From Methylomagnum ishizawai (GTDB taxonomy: Bacteria > Pseudomonadota > Gammaproteobacteria > Methylococcales > Methylococcaceae): a stretch of 64,000 nt of DNA. Position numbers and translations under genes: made by a program. The notes beneath the pieces are model-generated. The model saw only the letters and a program-made list of their open reading frames with translations, had not been told where the DNA came from and searched no databases. Below are positions 1 through 11,398 of the stretch, one piece after another. The DNA lies in assembly GCF_900155475.1 (NCBI RefSeq), contig NZ_FXAM01000001.1:2219501-2283500 (forward strand), given 5' to 3'. How positions within the stretch are numbered: position 1 is the stretch's first letter; every line of letters begins with the position of its first letter.

Positions 1-63
1 CATCTGCCATTGATACAAGGCCTGGGTGGCGCAGCGCCGGGCCAGGGTGCGTGGGTTGCTCAT
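1..63 (-). CDS. nusB: NusB N-terminus (partial, runs off the window)
   Basis: Only the first 21 codons are in the window. Read on the minus strand from the ATG at 63-61 they give a basic start followed by [14 protein letters not shown], which matches the start of the antitermination factor NusB. NusB binds boxA RNA with NusE (S10) during rRNA transcription. Its ATG overlaps the TGA of ribH (ATGA), so the two are probably translationally coupled. The ribH-nusB order is common in proteobacteria. The remainder lies outside the window. Confidence 0.85.
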   Translation of the reverse strand, partial: MSNPRTLARRCATQALYQWQM

Positions 64-539
64 CCGGCGTCGATCTCGCGCAGTAGGTTGACCATTTCCA
101 CGGCGGACAGCGCCGCCTCGGCCCCTTTGTTGCCGGCCTTGGTGCCGGCCCGCTCGATGGCCTGTTCGATGGTATCGACGGTCAGGACACCGAAGGCCAC
201 CGGCAGGCCGTGCTTGAGGGACACGGTCGCCATGCCCTTCACGCATTCGCCCGCCACGTAGTCGAAATGCGGGGTCGAACCCCGGATCACCGCGCCCACG
301 GCGACGATGGCGTGGTAGCGCCCGGTTTCGGCGACTTTCTGCACCGCCAGCGGCAGTTCATAGGCACCGGGGGCTTTGACCAGATCGATATCGGCGTGCT
401 TGGCCCCGTGGCGCAGCAAGGCGTCCACCGCGCCGCCGACCAGTTGATCGACGATGAAACTATTGAAGCGCGAGGCCACGATGCAGAACTTCGCGCCATG
501 GATGAGGAGTTGGCCTTCGTAGGTTTTGATGTCGTTCAT
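60..539 (-). CDS. ribH: 6,7-dimethyl-8-ribityllumazine synthase
   Basis: The 159-aa product condenses 5-amino-6-ribitylamino-uracil with 3,4-dihydroxy-2-butanone 4-phosphate to give lumazine, the penultimate step of riboflavin synthesis, in the cytoplasm. Visible family marks are FCIVASRFN near residue 20, PGAYELP near 55, [14 protein letters not shown] near 80 and the conserved FGVLT segment near 110. An in-frame extension upstream exists, but the family length (about 155-160 aa) and the MNDIKTYEG start favour the ATG at 539. It is the third gene of a minus-strand cluster ribE-ribBA-ribH-nusB. Confidence 0.95.
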   Translation of the reverse strand: MNDIKTYEGQLLIHGAKFCIVASRFNSFIVDQLVGGAVDALLRHGAKHADIDLVKAPGAYELPLAVQKVAETGRYHAIVAVGAVIRGSTPHFDYVAGECVKGMATVSLKHGLPVAFGVLTVDTIEQAIERAGTKAGNKGAEAALSAVEMVNLLREIDAG

Positions 540-656
540 GGGAGTTTTCCTTGGGTCGTGAATCTTGGGGAAAATCGGGTTATGGCGTCCAAAGCCCGCT
601 TTGGGCCGCATCCGAAGCAAGCTTTGGATTCCGGGGATGGAGGCTGTGCTGCGGCG

Positions 657-1769
<1,113 letters not shown>

Positions 1770-1847
1770 TGCCGTCGTCGGTGGAATGGGGGGCGGTAGC
1801 TTACACCATCCGGGGGCCGGTCGGGTCCGCAGGGCGGGAACCTCGGA

Positions 1848-2504
1848 TCAGGCCACGAAACCCGAAGTCCGCAGCAATGCCATCGTCACGCCGGAACCAC
1901 CCTCCGCCGCCTTGTCGCCCAGCAATAGGCGCTCGGTATAGCGGGCCAGGAGATCGACCTCCAGATTGACCCGCCGCCCGGTTTCGGTGCTGCCCAGCGT
2001 GGTTTCCTTGAGGGTGTGGGGCACGATGTTGAGACCGAACCGCGCCCCATCCACCGCGTTGACGGTGAGGCTGATGCCATCGACGCAGATCGAACCTTTT
2101 TCGGCGATGTATTTGGCCAGCGGCGCGGGGGCTTCGACGGTGAAGCGCACCGAGCGGGCATCGGCGTGCTTATCCACCACCACGCCCACGCCATCGACAT
2201 GGCCGCTGACCAGATGCCCGCCCAGCCGCGTGGTCGGCAGCAAGGCCAGTTCCAGATTGACCTGCGCGCCGGTCCTGGCCTCGCCCAGGGTGGTGCGGGA
2301 CAGGGTTTCCCTCGACACATCGGCGCAGAAATGGCGGGGGCCGAGTTCGACGGCGGTCAGGCACACGCCGCCGACGGCGATGCTGTCGCCGAGTTTCACA
2401 TCGGCCAGGGGGAGCTTGCCGGTGTCGATGGTGAGGCGGCAGTCGCCGCCCTGGGGTTCGATGCGGGATAAGGTGCCTACCGCCAGGATGATGCCGGTGA
2501 ACAT
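1848..2504 (-). CDS. ribE: riboflavin synthase alpha chain
   Basis: The 218-aa enzyme dismutates two lumazine molecules to riboflavin and the pyrimidine substrate of RibH. It starts with the canonical MFTGII and contains the two tandem lumazine-binding barrels (residues about 1-95 and 96-200), with SIAVGGVCLT in the first and the parallel SICVDGISLT in the second. An in-frame extension to 2675 exists but is low-complexity and is not part of the family. It is the first gene of the minus-strand riboflavin cluster. I saw no FMN riboswitch in the 170 bases upstream, and ribD is not in the window. Confidence 0.95.
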   Translation of the reverse strand: MFTGIILAVGTLSRIEPQGGDCRLTIDTGKLPLADVKLGDSIAVGGVCLTAVELGPRHFCADVSRETLSRTTLGEARTGAQVNLELALLPTTRLGGHLVSGHVDGVGVVVDKHADARSVRFTVEAPAPLAKYIAEKGSICVDGISLTVNAVDGARFGLNIVPHTLKETTLGSTETGRRVNLEVDLLARYTERLLLGDKAAEGGSGVTMALLRTSGFVA

Positions 2505-2676
2505 GGGGGATTGCCTCGGAGAGTGAAGATGGAGCGGATTATGCCGCGGAATCGGCGGGCGGTGGGCGGGGGTGGCGCAAGCTCCCCAATGGACAAGCCG
2601 CCACCCAACGAAGCCTGCGACCCAGCCCGGAACCCCGCTACAATGATGCCACCCCAACCCCACCCCGACCCCCACC

Positions 2677-5547
2677 GTGCCAGACTCCCCCAGCTACGAC
2701 CTGCTCATCAGCCACACCCCCGCCCACGGCCCCGCCGTGCGCCCGCTGCTCGAAGCCCTGCGCCAACGGGGCGTTTCCTACCGCACCGCACCCGCCCACG
2801 AATGCCCCGACCTGCCCGCCGGATTCGGCCTAGCCAAAGCCTGCTTGATCTGGGCTTCGGAAGATTATTTCCAATCCCGCGCCGCTCAAACCCACTTGGC
2901 GGCGGTTTTTTCCGCCCAAGACCACGCCACCGCCCCGCCCGCCCGCCGCCTGCTACTCGTTAACGCCGGGACCGGAACCCGGCATATCTATCCGGTGCGA
3001 CTCCGGGACTGGCGCTATGCCGCCGCGCCGGATATCCAGGACGCACCCGGCCATGCCGCGCTGGCCGCATCCCTCCACACCCATTGCGCGGCCCTGGTCG
3101 GTTGCTTGGCCCAGGCCCGGCCCTGGGTTCCGCCGCCCTGGCACGCGGCCCATCAGGAACGGCCCGAACCGACCTTGATCTTCCTGCGGCGCGAACGGGA
3201 ACTCTGGGATATCCACGCCTGGCTAAGCCCGGACCCCGCCCCGTCCGCCGATACGGAACCCGGCCCGGTGGTGGCTGTGGCGGGCCTCGAAGGCCAGGGC
3301 AAATCCACCCTGGCGCGGGAATACGTCCACCGTTTCGGCCCGGCCTTCCCCGGCGGCATCTTCTGGCTGACGGCGCGGGAGGCCAAGCCCACCGCCAGCG
3401 TGGCCGAGCTGGCCGAGAATCCGCCGCTCAAGATGCAGCTCCTGGCCTTCCTGCACACCTTGTCGCCGCAAGACCCGACCCCACCCGCCGCCGACACCCC
3501 CGCCCTGCTGGAACGGCTGGGCAGCCGCCTGGCCCAGGCCGGACAGCCGTTCCTGTGGATCGTGGACGACCTGCCCGAAGGACTGAACGGCCCGGCGCTC
3601 CGGCAATGGTTGGCCCCGGCGGGCCACCTGGGCCGCACCCTGCTCACCACCCGCGGCCAACGCTACGACGAACAGCTCGAATGCATCCACCTTCCCCCCC
3701 TGGACGAGGAAACCGCGTGGCGCTTGCTGACCTGGAACCTACCGCCCACCAGCGGTCCCGAACGGGCCGCGACCGCCCGGTTGCTGGACGAACTGGGCCG
3801 CCAACCCCTGGCGATCACGGCGGGCAACGCCGCCGCCCGCGGCAACCGCCGCCAGCGCAACGCCCCTTACACCGCGTTGCGGCGGCGGCTGGGCGATCCA
3901 GCCTATGGGGCCGTGATCGTCGCCGCCAATCTGCACAGCGGCCTGCCCAAGGCCCAGGAAACCGCCCTGGCCGGTGCCTTGCTCGCGGCCATGAGCGCGA
4001 TGGGGGAAGCGGGCCACGATGTGCTACGGCTGGCGGCGAACCTGGCCGACGCGCCCCTGCCGCTGGATTTCGTGGTGGACTGTCTCGCGGCCAGCGGTCT
4101 GTGCGGGGAACAACAGCGCCAACATCCGCTGCGGGCGCGTTGCCTCGAACTCCTGGGAATACCACGGCCCAGCGCCGCCGAACTGGCCCAGCGCCACGCC
4201 GGGACGGCTATCGCCGTGCTGGACCGGCTCGGCCTGGGCGAAGCCACCGGTGGTCATCTACACCTACATTCCCTCACCGTACACACCATGCGGATCGCCA
4301 ACCACGACCTGCGCCGGTTGGCGGCGCTGCACCGGGCGGCGGTCAGCGTGCTGCACGATTTGGCCGCGACCTGCGCGGCGGCGGACGATTGGCGGCGCTT
4401 GGCGGCGCTGGCCCCCCACGCCCGCGCCCTGACGGCGGACCCCCGCGAACACAGCGCCCAGGAAACCCAGGCCGACCTCGCCTGTCGCGCCCGGCTGGCC
4501 GCGTTCCTGGGCGATATGGACATGGCGCATGGCCTGCCACAACGCGCCCTGGACATGTATCGCCATGCCGGGGCGGGCTTGGCGCGGGCGGTGGCGGCGG
4601 ACGCCGAAGCCTGGGATTGGCTGGCCGAACTGGCGCGGATACGGGAACGCACCGGCGACATCCTGGCGGCGCGGGGCGACGCGGCGGGCGCGCTCGACAC
4701 CTATCTGAAAAGCCTCCGCATCCGCAAGCGCCTGACCGCGCAAGACCCTGGCCGGGAAGATTGGCAGCTCGGGCAATGGAGCCTTTATCTCAAGGCCGGG
4801 GAAGCCCTGGCCCAGGGCGGCGACCTGGACAAGGCCCGCAACAGCTACCGGGCCGGGCTGACCCAGCGCTCGGCCCTCCCCTCGGCGGCCCTGGCCGATG
4901 GCGAGCGGGAATACGCCCTGGCGGCGGCTTTCGAACGGCTGGCCGGGCTGTATCGCAAGCAGAAACAGGTCGGCGCGGCCCTGGACGCCTTGGGTCCGGC
5001 CTTGGAGATTTACCAAAAACTGGCCGGACAAACCCCCGCGAACCCCAAATCCGCCGCCGCCCCGGCGCGGGTCCACGGCCAGCTCGCCGAAATCCTGCGC
5101 GAACGCGGCGAAATCCAGCCCGCCCTGGAACATTACCGGCAGGCCATCGCCGCCTATACCCAGCTCTCGGGCCAGGATTCCGCCAATCTGGAATGGAAGC
5201 GCCAACTAGCCCAATGCCATCGGTGGGCGGGCGAAATCTCGGTGGCGCAATCCCAACCGGAAGCGGCCATCAAACACTACCGCGCCCGCACCAACCTACT
5301 GAAGCGCTTGATGCCACAAGGCAGTCCCGATGCCGCGCTACAGCGGGAAATCGCGGTCAACTACGCCAAGCTGGGCCTGTTGTGCGACCAGACCGGGGAT
5401 ATTCCCACCGCCCTGGGGTATTACCGCAAGGCGCGGGCCGGGGCCGCGCTCTGGGCCGAACTGGTGCCCGAGGATAACAGCCTGCAAGGCGAATTGGCTT
5501 GGGTGGAAAAACGCCTCGCCCAGGAGGAAACCCCATCGGCGGCCTGA
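2677..5547 (+). CDS. TIR / NB-ARC-type STAND NTPase / TPR protein (putative immune sensor)
   Basis: The 956-aa protein starts at GTG 2677; no in-frame ATG fits and no clear ribosome-binding site is seen. Residues 6-80 look like a TIR domain: the opening strand YDLLISH, then SEDYFQS, the counterpart of the conserved S-x-x-Y-x-x-S helix. At the usual NADase glutamate position there is His73. Residues about 200-400 are a STAND/NB-ARC NTPase: P-loop GLEGQGKST (203-211), Walker B FLWIVDD (about 292-298), LLTTRG near 322 and a GLPL-like RQPLAIT near 376. A winged-helix-like region follows, then tetratricopeptide-type helical repeats from about 500 to 945, likely the sensor. Such proteins in bacteria are mostly anti-phage sensors that oligomerise on ligand binding; that role is inferred here. 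It stands alone between ribE and argS, and its G+C matches its neighbours. Confidence 0.8.
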   Translation: MPDSPSYDLLISHTPAHGPAVRPLLEALRQRGVSYRTAPAHECPDLPAGFGLAKACLIWASEDYFQSRAAQTHLAAVFSAQDHATAPPARRLLLVNAGTGTRHIYPVRLRDWRYAAAPDIQDAPGHAALAASLHTHCAALVGCLAQARPWVPPPWHAAHQERPEPTLIFLRRERELWDIHAWLSPDPAPSADTEPGPVVAVAGLEGQGKSTLAREYVHRFGPAFPGGIFWLTAREAKPTASVAELAENPPLKMQLLAFLHTLSPQDPTPPAADTPALLERLGSRLAQAGQPFLWIVDDLPEGLNGPALRQWLAPAGHLGRTLLTTRGQRYDEQLECIHLPPLDEETAWRLLTWNLPPTSGPERAATARLLDELGRQPLAITAGNAAARGNRRQRNAPYTALRRRLGDPAYGAVIVAANLHSGLPKAQETALAGALLAAMSAMGEAGHDVLRLAANLADAPLPLDFVVDCLAASGLCGEQQRQHPLRARCLELLGIPRPSAAELAQRHAGTAIAVLDRLGLGEATGGHLHLHSLTVHTMRIANHDLRRLAALHRAAVSVLHDLAATCAAADDWRRLAALAPHARALTADPREHSAQETQADLACRARLAAFLGDMDMAHGLPQRALDMYRHAGAGLARAVAADAEAWDWLAELARIRERTGDILAARGDAAGALDTYLKSLRIRKRLTAQDPGREDWQLGQWSLYLKAGEALAQGGDLDKARNSYRAGLTQRSALPSAALADGEREYALAAAFERLAGLYRKQKQVGAALDALGPALEIYQKLAGQTPANPKSAAAPARVHGQLAEILRERGEIQPALEHYRQAIAAYTQLSGQDSANLEWKRQLAQCHRWAGEISVAQSQPEAAIKHYRARTNLLKRLMPQGSPDAALQREIAVNYAKLGLLCDQTGDIPTALGYYRKARAGAALWAELVPEDNSLQGELAWVEKRLAQEETPSAA

Positions 5548-5902
5548 ATCCGGCGGCCTGGATGCTCCAAAACCGGACACAGCCTTTCCCGCGAGACAGT
5601 CCGGCAAGCTTGTCCGCCGCCGTATCCAGGTTTGTCGCAAACCCGGCGGGCATGTTTCGATAACCCTATCCTGTAACCCGCCCGCAGGCATATCCCGGAC
5701 ATTTCGTCACCCACGAAATAACCTATTTCCCCGCCCACCAATTCCCCGGCCCGGCGGCGGACATACCCCGAATCACCCACCCAGCCCGCCGCGCCTTATC
5801 CGCTCCGCGCCCGGCCCGAGGCCAAGTTCCACGCCGCATTGCCAGCGCGGCGGCGATTTTAGGATAATGGCGGGCCTTAATTTTCCCCCTTGTCCCACCC
5901 CC
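5548..5902. other. intergenic region upstream of argS
   Basis: This 355-base gap holds no convincing gene. An in-frame opening runs through it into argS, but its sequence is low-complexity and unlike the family. A perfect 7-bp inverted repeat (ATTTCGT and ACGAAAT, 5-base spacer) lies at 5701-5719. It might be an operator, but nothing else supports that. No T-rich terminator hairpin was seen after the STAND gene. Confidence 0.4.
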
Positions 5903-7663
5903 ATGAAAAAACGCCTGGAAACCCTGTTGCGGGGCGCGGTCGCCCGTTTGCAAACCGAGGGCGCATTGCCCGCCGATTTGGAGCCTACCGTCCTGGTGGA
6001 GCGCACCCGCGACGCCCAACACGGCGATTTCGCCACCAATCTCGCCCTGGCCCTGGCCAAACCGGCCCGCGCCAACCCCAAACAACTGGCGGAGAAACTG
6101 GTCGCCGCGCTCGAACCCGATGCCACTGTGGTCAAGGTGGAGATCGCCGGGCCGGGCTTCATCAATTTCTTCCTCGACCCGCAGGCGCAGTTCGGCGTGA
6201 TCCGCGCCATCCATGACGCCGGGCGCGGTTATGGGCTGGGCCGGGCCGGGGCCGGAATGAAGGTCCAGGTGGAATTCGTCTCGGCCAATCCCACCGGCCC
6301 CTTGCATGTCGGGCACGGGCGCGGCGCGGCCTATGGCGCGGTGGTGGCGAATCTGTTGGCGGCGGCGGGTTTCGAGGTCCACCGCGAATACTATGTGAAC
6401 GACGCCGGGCGGCAGATGGACATCCTCGCCGCCAGCGTGTGGCTGCGCTATCTGGAGGAATGCGGCGAAGTCCTGGTCTTTCCCAGCAATGGCTACCGCG
6501 GCGAATATGTGCGGGACGTTTCCAGGGAGCTGCACCAGCGCCACGGCGAGGGCTTCCGCCATCCCGCCGCCGCGGTGTTTGCCGACATCCCCGCCGACGA
6601 GCCACAAGGCGGCGACAAGGAAATCCATATCGACGCCCTGGTCGCCCGCGCCAAAGCCCTGCTCGGGCCGGAAGGCTATCGCACGGTGTTCGATGCCGGA
6701 CTCGACAGCATCCTCGGCGATATCCGCCAGGACTTGGAAGAATTCGGCGTCCGCTACGACCAATGGTTCTCCGAACGCGGCCTGACCGAAACCCAGGCGG
6801 TGGAACGCGCCCTGCGAAAGCTGGAAGCGGCGGGCCATCTCTATCAAAAAGACGGCGCGACCTGGTTCGCGTCCAGCCGCCTGGGCGACGAGAAAGACCG
6901 GGTGGTGGTGCGTGAAAACGGCCAGATGACCTATTTCGCCTCCGACATCGCCTATCACATGGACAAACTGGACCGCGGCTTCGACCGGATCATCAACATC
7001 TGGGGCGCGGACCACCACGGTTATATCCCCAGGGTGAAAGCCGCCATCCAGGCTTTGGGCGGCGACCCCAATAAGCTGGATGTGCTGCTGGTGCAATTCG
7101 CCGTGCTGTACCGGGGCGAGGAAAAAGTGCAGATGTCCACCCGCTCCGGCGAGTTCGTGACTCTCCGGCAACTCCGCAACGAAGTCGGCAAGGACGCGGC
7201 CCGGTTCTTCTACGTGATGCGTAAATCCGACCAGCACATGGATTTCGACCTCAAGCTGGCGACTTCCCGCAGCAACGAAAACCCGGTCTACTACGTGCAA
7301 TACGCCCACGCCCGCGTATGCAGCGTATTCCGCGAGTTGGACGAGAAAGGCTGGGCCCGCGATTTGGCGCTGGGCATGGCGCATTTGAATAAACTGGTCG
7401 AACCCCACGAAACCGCCCTGGTCGGCACCTTATCGCGCTACCCGGAAGTGGTGGAGCAATCGGCCCTGCAACACGCCCCGCACCATCTCCTGCACTATCT
7501 CCGCGAGTTGGCGGCGGAATTCCACGCCTACTATTTCGCCCACAAGTTCCTGGTGGAGGACGCCGCCCTGCGCGACGCCCGCTTGAACCTGATCGCCGCC
7601 ATCCGGCAGGTGATCGCCAACGGCCTGGGCCTACTGGACGTATCGGCCCCCGAAGCCATGTAA
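5903..7663 (+). CDS. argS: arginyl-tRNA synthetase
   Basis: The 586-aa class I synthetase charges tRNA-Arg in the cytoplasm. The N-terminal Add-1 tRNA-recognition domain covers about residues 1-90. The HIGH-type signature is HVGHGRG (near 135), after [19 protein letters not shown] takes the place of the KMSKS loop, as is usual in ArgRS. The C-terminal helical anticodon-binding domain ends near the stop. The ATG at 5903 (MKKRLETLL) gives the normal family length; the longer upstream reading frame does not. A SPOR-domain gene follows 15 bases downstream, an arrangement also found in other gammaproteobacteria. Confidence 0.96.
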   Translation: MKKRLETLLRGAVARLQTEGALPADLEPTVLVERTRDAQHGDFATNLALALAKPARANPKQLAEKLVAALEPDATVVKVEIAGPGFINFFLDPQAQFGVIRAIHDAGRGYGLGRAGAGMKVQVEFVSANPTGPLHVGHGRGAAYGAVVANLLAAAGFEVHREYYVNDAGRQMDILAASVWLRYLEECGEVLVFPSNGYRGEYVRDVSRELHQRHGEGFRHPAAAVFADIPADEPQGGDKEIHIDALVARAKALLGPEGYRTVFDAGLDSILGDIRQDLEEFGVRYDQWFSERGLTETQAVERALRKLEAAGHLYQKDGATWFASSRLGDEKDRVVVRENGQMTYFASDIAYHMDKLDRGFDRIINIWGADHHGYIPRVKAAIQALGGDPNKLDVLLVQFAVLYRGEEKVQMSTRSGEFVTLRQLRNEVGKDAARFFYVMRKSDQHMDFDLKLATSRSNENPVYYVQYAHARVCSVFRELDEKGWARDLALGMAHLNKLVEPHETALVGTLSRYPEVVEQSALQHAPHHLLHYLRELAAEFHAYYFAHKFLVEDAALRDARLNLIAAIRQVIANGLGLLDVSAPEAM

Positions 7664-7678
7664 CCGCGAGAACCACGC

Positions 7679-8338
7679 ATGTCCAAGGACTACAAAAACC
7701 GCATCCCCGCCTATCGCCGCGAAAACCAGCGCAAAAGCCCGGCGCGGGCCTGGGGCTGGGCCGGGGCGGCGGTCCTCGGCCTCGGGGGGTTGACAACCTT
7801 GGGCATGCATCTGTTCGGGGAGCGCGGCGCGGAACCGACGGCGGCGGCGGAAACCACGGACATGCCCATGCCGCCCCAGGCCAAGCCGGGCGAGGGCAAG
7901 AAGCCGCCGACCACACCGGGCCAGGGCCAGCCCACCACCACCAAGCCCGGCAAGCCCCCGGAACCCGCCCCGGTACCGACCGCGCCGGTCGAACCGCGCT
8001 TCAGCTTCTACAAGGTATTGCCGGAAAAGGAAGTCATCATCCCCGAGAACGAGATCAAGACCCTCAAGCGCGAGGAAGAAAGCTTCGGCAAACCGGGGCA
8101 GAACGGCATCTATATGGTGCAGGCCGGTTCCTTCACCCACCAGCAGGACGCCGAGAAACTGAAGGCCCAGCTCGGCCTGCTCAAGATCAAGGCCAAGCTG
8201 GAGATGATCAAGCTGGAAAACACCGCCTGGTTCCGGGTCAAGGTCGGTCCCTACGCCAGCCTCGCCGACGCCGACAAGGTGCGGCAATACCTCCGCGCCA
8301 ACAAGATCGACAGCGTGGTGCAGCGGGCGACCAAGTAG
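7679..8338 (+). CDS. SPOR-domain cell-division protein (FtsN-like)
   Basis: The 219-aa protein has a short basic cytoplasmic tail, one membrane segment (about residues 22-46), a Pro/Lys-rich linker (about 55-105) and a C-terminal SPOR domain from about 140. The SPOR domain opens with IYMVQAGSF and contains the internal pattern AWFRVKVGPY. SPOR domains bind denuded glycan strands at the septum. The layout is that of FtsN, and SPOR genes downstream of argS are known in other gammaproteobacteria. It is probably co-transcribed with argS, 15 bases away. Whether it is the essential FtsN or an accessory SPOR protein cannot be told from sequence. Confidence 0.85.
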   Translation: MSKDYKNRIPAYRRENQRKSPARAWGWAGAAVLGLGGLTTLGMHLFGERGAEPTAAAETTDMPMPPQAKPGEGKKPPTTPGQGQPTTTKPGKPPEPAPVPTAPVEPRFSFYKVLPEKEVIIPENEIKTLKREEESFGKPGQNGIYMVQAGSFTHQQDAEKLKAQLGLLKIKAKLEMIKLENTAWFRVKVGPYASLADADKVRQYLRANKIDSVVQRATK

Positions 8339-8359
8339 CCAGGCCGCCGCCGCCACGGC

Positions 8360-9565
8360 TCAGCGATACAGCAACACCGCCTCCCGCTCCGCCAACCACG
8401 CCGCCTCGTCCGGCCCGGCCCAGGTTTCGAGGTCGCCCGGCTCCGCCGCGGCGTCGTCCACCCACAGGCGTAAGTCTTCGCCGCCGTTGATGAGATCGAT
8501 GGCGAGCCGGCCATATTCGTATTCGTAGGGGAAATCCCGCCACAAGGGATAATCGGGATCGAGCTTCCGCAGCGCCTTGAACGCCAGCGCCTGCAACCGC
8601 CAAGGCCGGAAAGCGGCGTGGTCGTAGGCGGCGTCCTCGACCTGGATTTGCACCCCGGCGCACAGCCGCCCCACATGCTTGTGGAAGGTCGGCTCGAACC
8701 AGCAGGTCCGCAACCGGCAGCCACGCAGCCACTCCGGGGCCAAACCGCGCATGGTGGCGACCAACCGCTCCGCGTCCAGATCGGGGGCGCCGAAGCCTTC
8801 CAGCGGGCGGGTGGTGCCGCGGCCTTCCGATAGCGTGGTGCCTTCCAGCATCACCGTGCCCGCATAGCACCGCGCCATCCACAGGTTGGGCGCGTTGGGG
8901 CTGGGGTTGATCCAGGCCCGCACGCCCAGCGGCCAGCCATAGCCGGGCGCCCGCTCCGGTGCCCAGCCCGTCATCGCCACCACCCGATAATCCACCTCCA
9001 GGCCCAACCTGGTCACGAACCAATGGCCCAGTTCGCCCAGGGTCAAGCCATGCCGCATCGGCAGCGGACCCGCGCCGACGAAGCTCTCCCAGCCCGGCTT
9101 GAGGATCGAGCCCTCGACCGGACGCCCCACCGGATTGGGCCGGTCCAGCACCCACACCGCCTTGCCATGGCGGGCGGCCTCTTCCAACACATAGCGCAAG
9201 GTGGTGATGAAGGTGTAGATGCGGCACCCCAAATCCTGCAAATCCACCAGCAGCACATCGAAGTCGTCCATCATCGCCGGCGTGGGACGGCGCACCGCGC
9301 CATACAGGCTATACACCGGGATGCCGTGGACCGGATCGCGGAAATTGGGCGATTCGACCATATTGTCCTGCTTGTCGCCGCGCAGCCCGTGCTGGGGTCC
9401 GAAAGCGGCGCTCAGGTAGATATCGTCCAGTGCCGCCAGGGCGTCCAGGCTATGGACGCCCTCCGCCGTCACCGAAGCCGGATGGGCCAGCAAAGCCACC
9501 CGCCGCCCCTCCAAGGGCGCGCGCAGGGTGGCGTCTTCGAGCAGGCGGTCTATGCCGAATCGCAT
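8360..9565 (-). CDS. DUF1343 / NamZ-type exo-beta-N-acetylmuramidase
   Basis: The 401-aa product matches the DUF1343 family, characterised as NamZ, which releases MurNAc from the non-reducing ends of peptidoglycan fragments. Recognisable segments are FGPQHGLRGD near residue 75, the acidic DVLLVDLQDLGCRIYTF near 115, a DRPNP motif near 150 and EGRGTTRP near 240. No signal peptide is visible: the protein begins directly with MRFGIDRLLED, so a cytoplasmic role in wall recycling is possible. It converges on the SPOR gene with a gap of about 20 bases. A DOMON-like gene lies just upstream on the same strand, 18 bases away. Confidence 0.82.
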   Translation of the reverse strand: MRFGIDRLLEDATLRAPLEGRRVALLAHPASVTAEGVHSLDALAALDDIYLSAAFGPQHGLRGDKQDNMVESPNFRDPVHGIPVYSLYGAVRRPTPAMMDDFDVLLVDLQDLGCRIYTFITTLRYVLEEAARHGKAVWVLDRPNPVGRPVEGSILKPGWESFVGAGPLPMRHGLTLGELGHWFVTRLGLEVDYRVVAMTGWAPERAPGYGWPLGVRAWINPSPNAPNLWMARCYAGTVMLEGTTLSEGRGTTRPLEGFGAPDLDAERLVATMRGLAPEWLRGCRLRTCWFEPTFHKHVGRLCAGVQIQVEDAAYDHAAFRPWRLQALAFKALRKLDPDYPLWRDFPYEYEYGRLAIDLINGGEDLRLWVDDAAAEPGDLETWAGPDEAAWLAEREAVLLYR

Positions 9566-9583
9566 CGGGTCTCTCCTTGGAAG

Positions 9584-10138
9584 CTAGGGATGGGAAGGGG
9601 ACAAGACCAGGGCGAAGCCGTGGTCGTGGTGGAAATCCGGTCGGCCCGGCGGATGGGCCAAGGCCCAGTAGGACAACCCGCCGTCCCGGTCCTCCACCAC
9701 GGCGGACAGGGCCATGCGGTAGCCGGTCCCGGCGGGCTCGGGCACCAGCCCCCGCAACTCGACGGTGGCGCTCAATGCGAGCCGATAAGGCGTGCGGTGG
9801 ACCTGGACCAGCGGCGGCTGGGCGGGTTCCGCCACCGCCATGCCCGCGCGGTAGGCCCGGAAACGGTAGGCCGCCCAGGCCCCGCAAGGCGAGAAATTGA
9901 ATTCGAGATACCCAGGCAGGCCAGGCCGGGCCAGGAACGCCTCGCAGCAGGTCTGCCGCCACAGGCCATCGGCCCGGCCCGGAGCGGCGGGCGCGGGGAT
10001 CAAGAGTCCGTCGATATCGCCCTCGACGGCGTATCCCAGCGCCAAGCGTCCAGAGGGATCGAGTCCGGCCCGGACCTGGAAACGATGGATGGCGGCACAG
10101 GGCGTGGCGGGATGGGGCTGCAAAACGATAACGGACAT
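9584..10138 (-). CDS. DOMON-like domain protein of unknown function
   Basis: The product is 184 aa if it starts at the ATG at 10138 (MSVIVLQPHP); another ATG lies 12 bases upstream at 10150. It resembles the DOMON-like family of single beta-sandwich proteins described near murB-type or wall genes. Marks are an N-terminal LQPHP, the central DGLWRQTCCEAFLA and the following EFNFSPCGAWAAYRF. No signal peptide or membrane segment is seen. DOMON folds commonly bind heme or sugars, but no ligand residue can be named here. It is probably co-transcribed with the downstream NamZ-type gene, which suggests a role with sugars or cell wall. Confidence 0.6.
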   Translation of the reverse strand: MSVIVLQPHPATPCAAIHRFQVRAGLDPSGRLALGYAVEGDIDGLLIPAPAAPGRADGLWRQTCCEAFLARPGLPGYLEFNFSPCGAWAAYRFRAYRAGMAVAEPAQPPLVQVHRTPYRLALSATVELRGLVPEPAGTGYRMALSAVVEDRDGGLSYWALAHPPGRPDFHHDHGFALVLSPSHP

Positions 10139-10348
10139 GGCGATCAACATCCGGGCGAGGAACGGGGCGGCACGGGCCGGGCAGCATAGTATAAGGTCCG
10201 CGCTTCCCGGCCCCATCCTCCCTGTGCGGACAAATCCACAGGAGCATCCTGTAAATCCTGCTATTAATTTAATCAGCACCGCACTTCCAGCTTCCTTCCG
10301 CCGGACCCGCGACCTCTGAAAACCATCCTCAAAACCGGGCCGCCCAAC

Positions 10349-11359
10349 ATGCCATATACACCCCGCCTGCTCGATCAAATCGCCCTGCTGACCGGAATGC
10401 GGGATATCGAACTCCTGGAATTCAGCCTGCTGAAAACCCTGAGCGAAGTGACCCAGCCCACGGCGATCAGCCTGCTCCGCCTCGACAAAAACGACCATCC
10501 GACCTCTATGCTGCGCTATCGGCGCGAAGGGCGGCACGAAGTCGACTTCGGCGATATCGAGCTTCCGGCCGAGGTCGTGGACTTGCTCCCGGTGGTGAAA
10601 CGCACGCGCAAACCCCACAGTCGACGCGGCGAAGACGGCAATTTCCTGACGATCTACCTGGGGGCCGAATCGCAAACCGCCGACAGCTACCTGCTGGCGA
10701 CCACCGACCACCCACCCGCCAACGACACCAAGCGCCTATACACCTGCTTCTTGCAAATCTACCAGAACTTCTGCGCCCTGCTCGACGAGTCCCAGCGCGA
10801 CCCGCTGACCGGACTGCCCAACCGCAAGACCTTCGAGGACAGCATCAACAAAGTCCTGGGCCTGATCCCACACCGCCCGCTGCCCGCCGCCACCTCGGAC
10901 CGGGCGACCTCGTATTGGCTGGGGATCATCGATATCGACCGTTTCAAGAGCATCAACGACACTTTCGGCCACCTCTACGGCGACGAGGTTTTGCTCCTGG
11001 TCGCGCAACTCATGCAACGCCATTTCCGGGGTGGGGATTTGTTATTCCGCTATGGCGGCGAGGAGTTCGTGGCGATCATCGCCGGGGCCGACCAAGAAGG
11101 GGCGAAAAGCGCCTTCGACCGCCTCCGCGCCTCCGTGGCCGGCCACCCCTTTCCACAGATCGGCGAAGTCACCATCAGCATCGGGGTGGTCCAGATCATG
11201 CCCGATGCGCTCACGCCCACCCTGCTCGACATGGCCGACCGGGCGCTTTATTACGCCAAGCAGAATGGCCGCAACCAAGTATGCCTGTACGAGGAATTGG
11301 TGGAACACGGCGTTATCGAGCCGCACCTAGTGGATTTGAATCCCATGGAATATTTCTAG
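10349..11359 (+). CDS. GGDEF diguanylate cyclase with N-terminal sensor region
   Basis: The 336-aa protein should make cyclic di-GMP. The N-terminal 145 or so residues are a GAF-like sensory region without membrane segments. The GGDEF domain begins at DPLTGLPNRKTFE (near residue 150) and carries an intact active-site motif YGGEEF near 236. An RxxD inhibitory site (RGGD) lies five residues before GGEEF, so product feedback inhibition is expected. No EAL or HD-GYP domain is attached. The gene stands alone between the DOMON-like gene (divergent) and tRNA-Thr. Confidence 0.92.
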   Translation: MPYTPRLLDQIALLTGMRDIELLEFSLLKTLSEVTQPTAISLLRLDKNDHPTSMLRYRREGRHEVDFGDIELPAEVVDLLPVVKRTRKPHSRRGEDGNFLTIYLGAESQTADSYLLATTDHPPANDTKRLYTCFLQIYQNFCALLDESQRDPLTGLPNRKTFEDSINKVLGLIPHRPLPAATSDRATSYWLGIIDIDRFKSINDTFGHLYGDEVLLLVAQLMQRHFRGGDLLFRYGGEEFVAIIAGADQEGAKSAFDRLRASVAGHPFPQIGEVTISIGVVQIMPDALTPTLLDMADRALYYAKQNGRNQVCLYEELVEHGVIEPHLVDLNPMEYF

Positions 11360-11398
11360 CGGAGGGGGGTAGCCCGGACCTGGCCCTTCGGGTCCGCC

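Noticed and set aside
2505..2676. possible FMN riboswitch before ribE
   Set aside because: I could not find the conserved RFN-element blocks; the region is short and G/C-biased.
3084..5477. 797-aa frame overlapping the STAND gene
   Set aside because: It is an Arg/Pro/Gly-rich out-of-frame translation of the same strand; the other frame has clear P-loop and TPR features.
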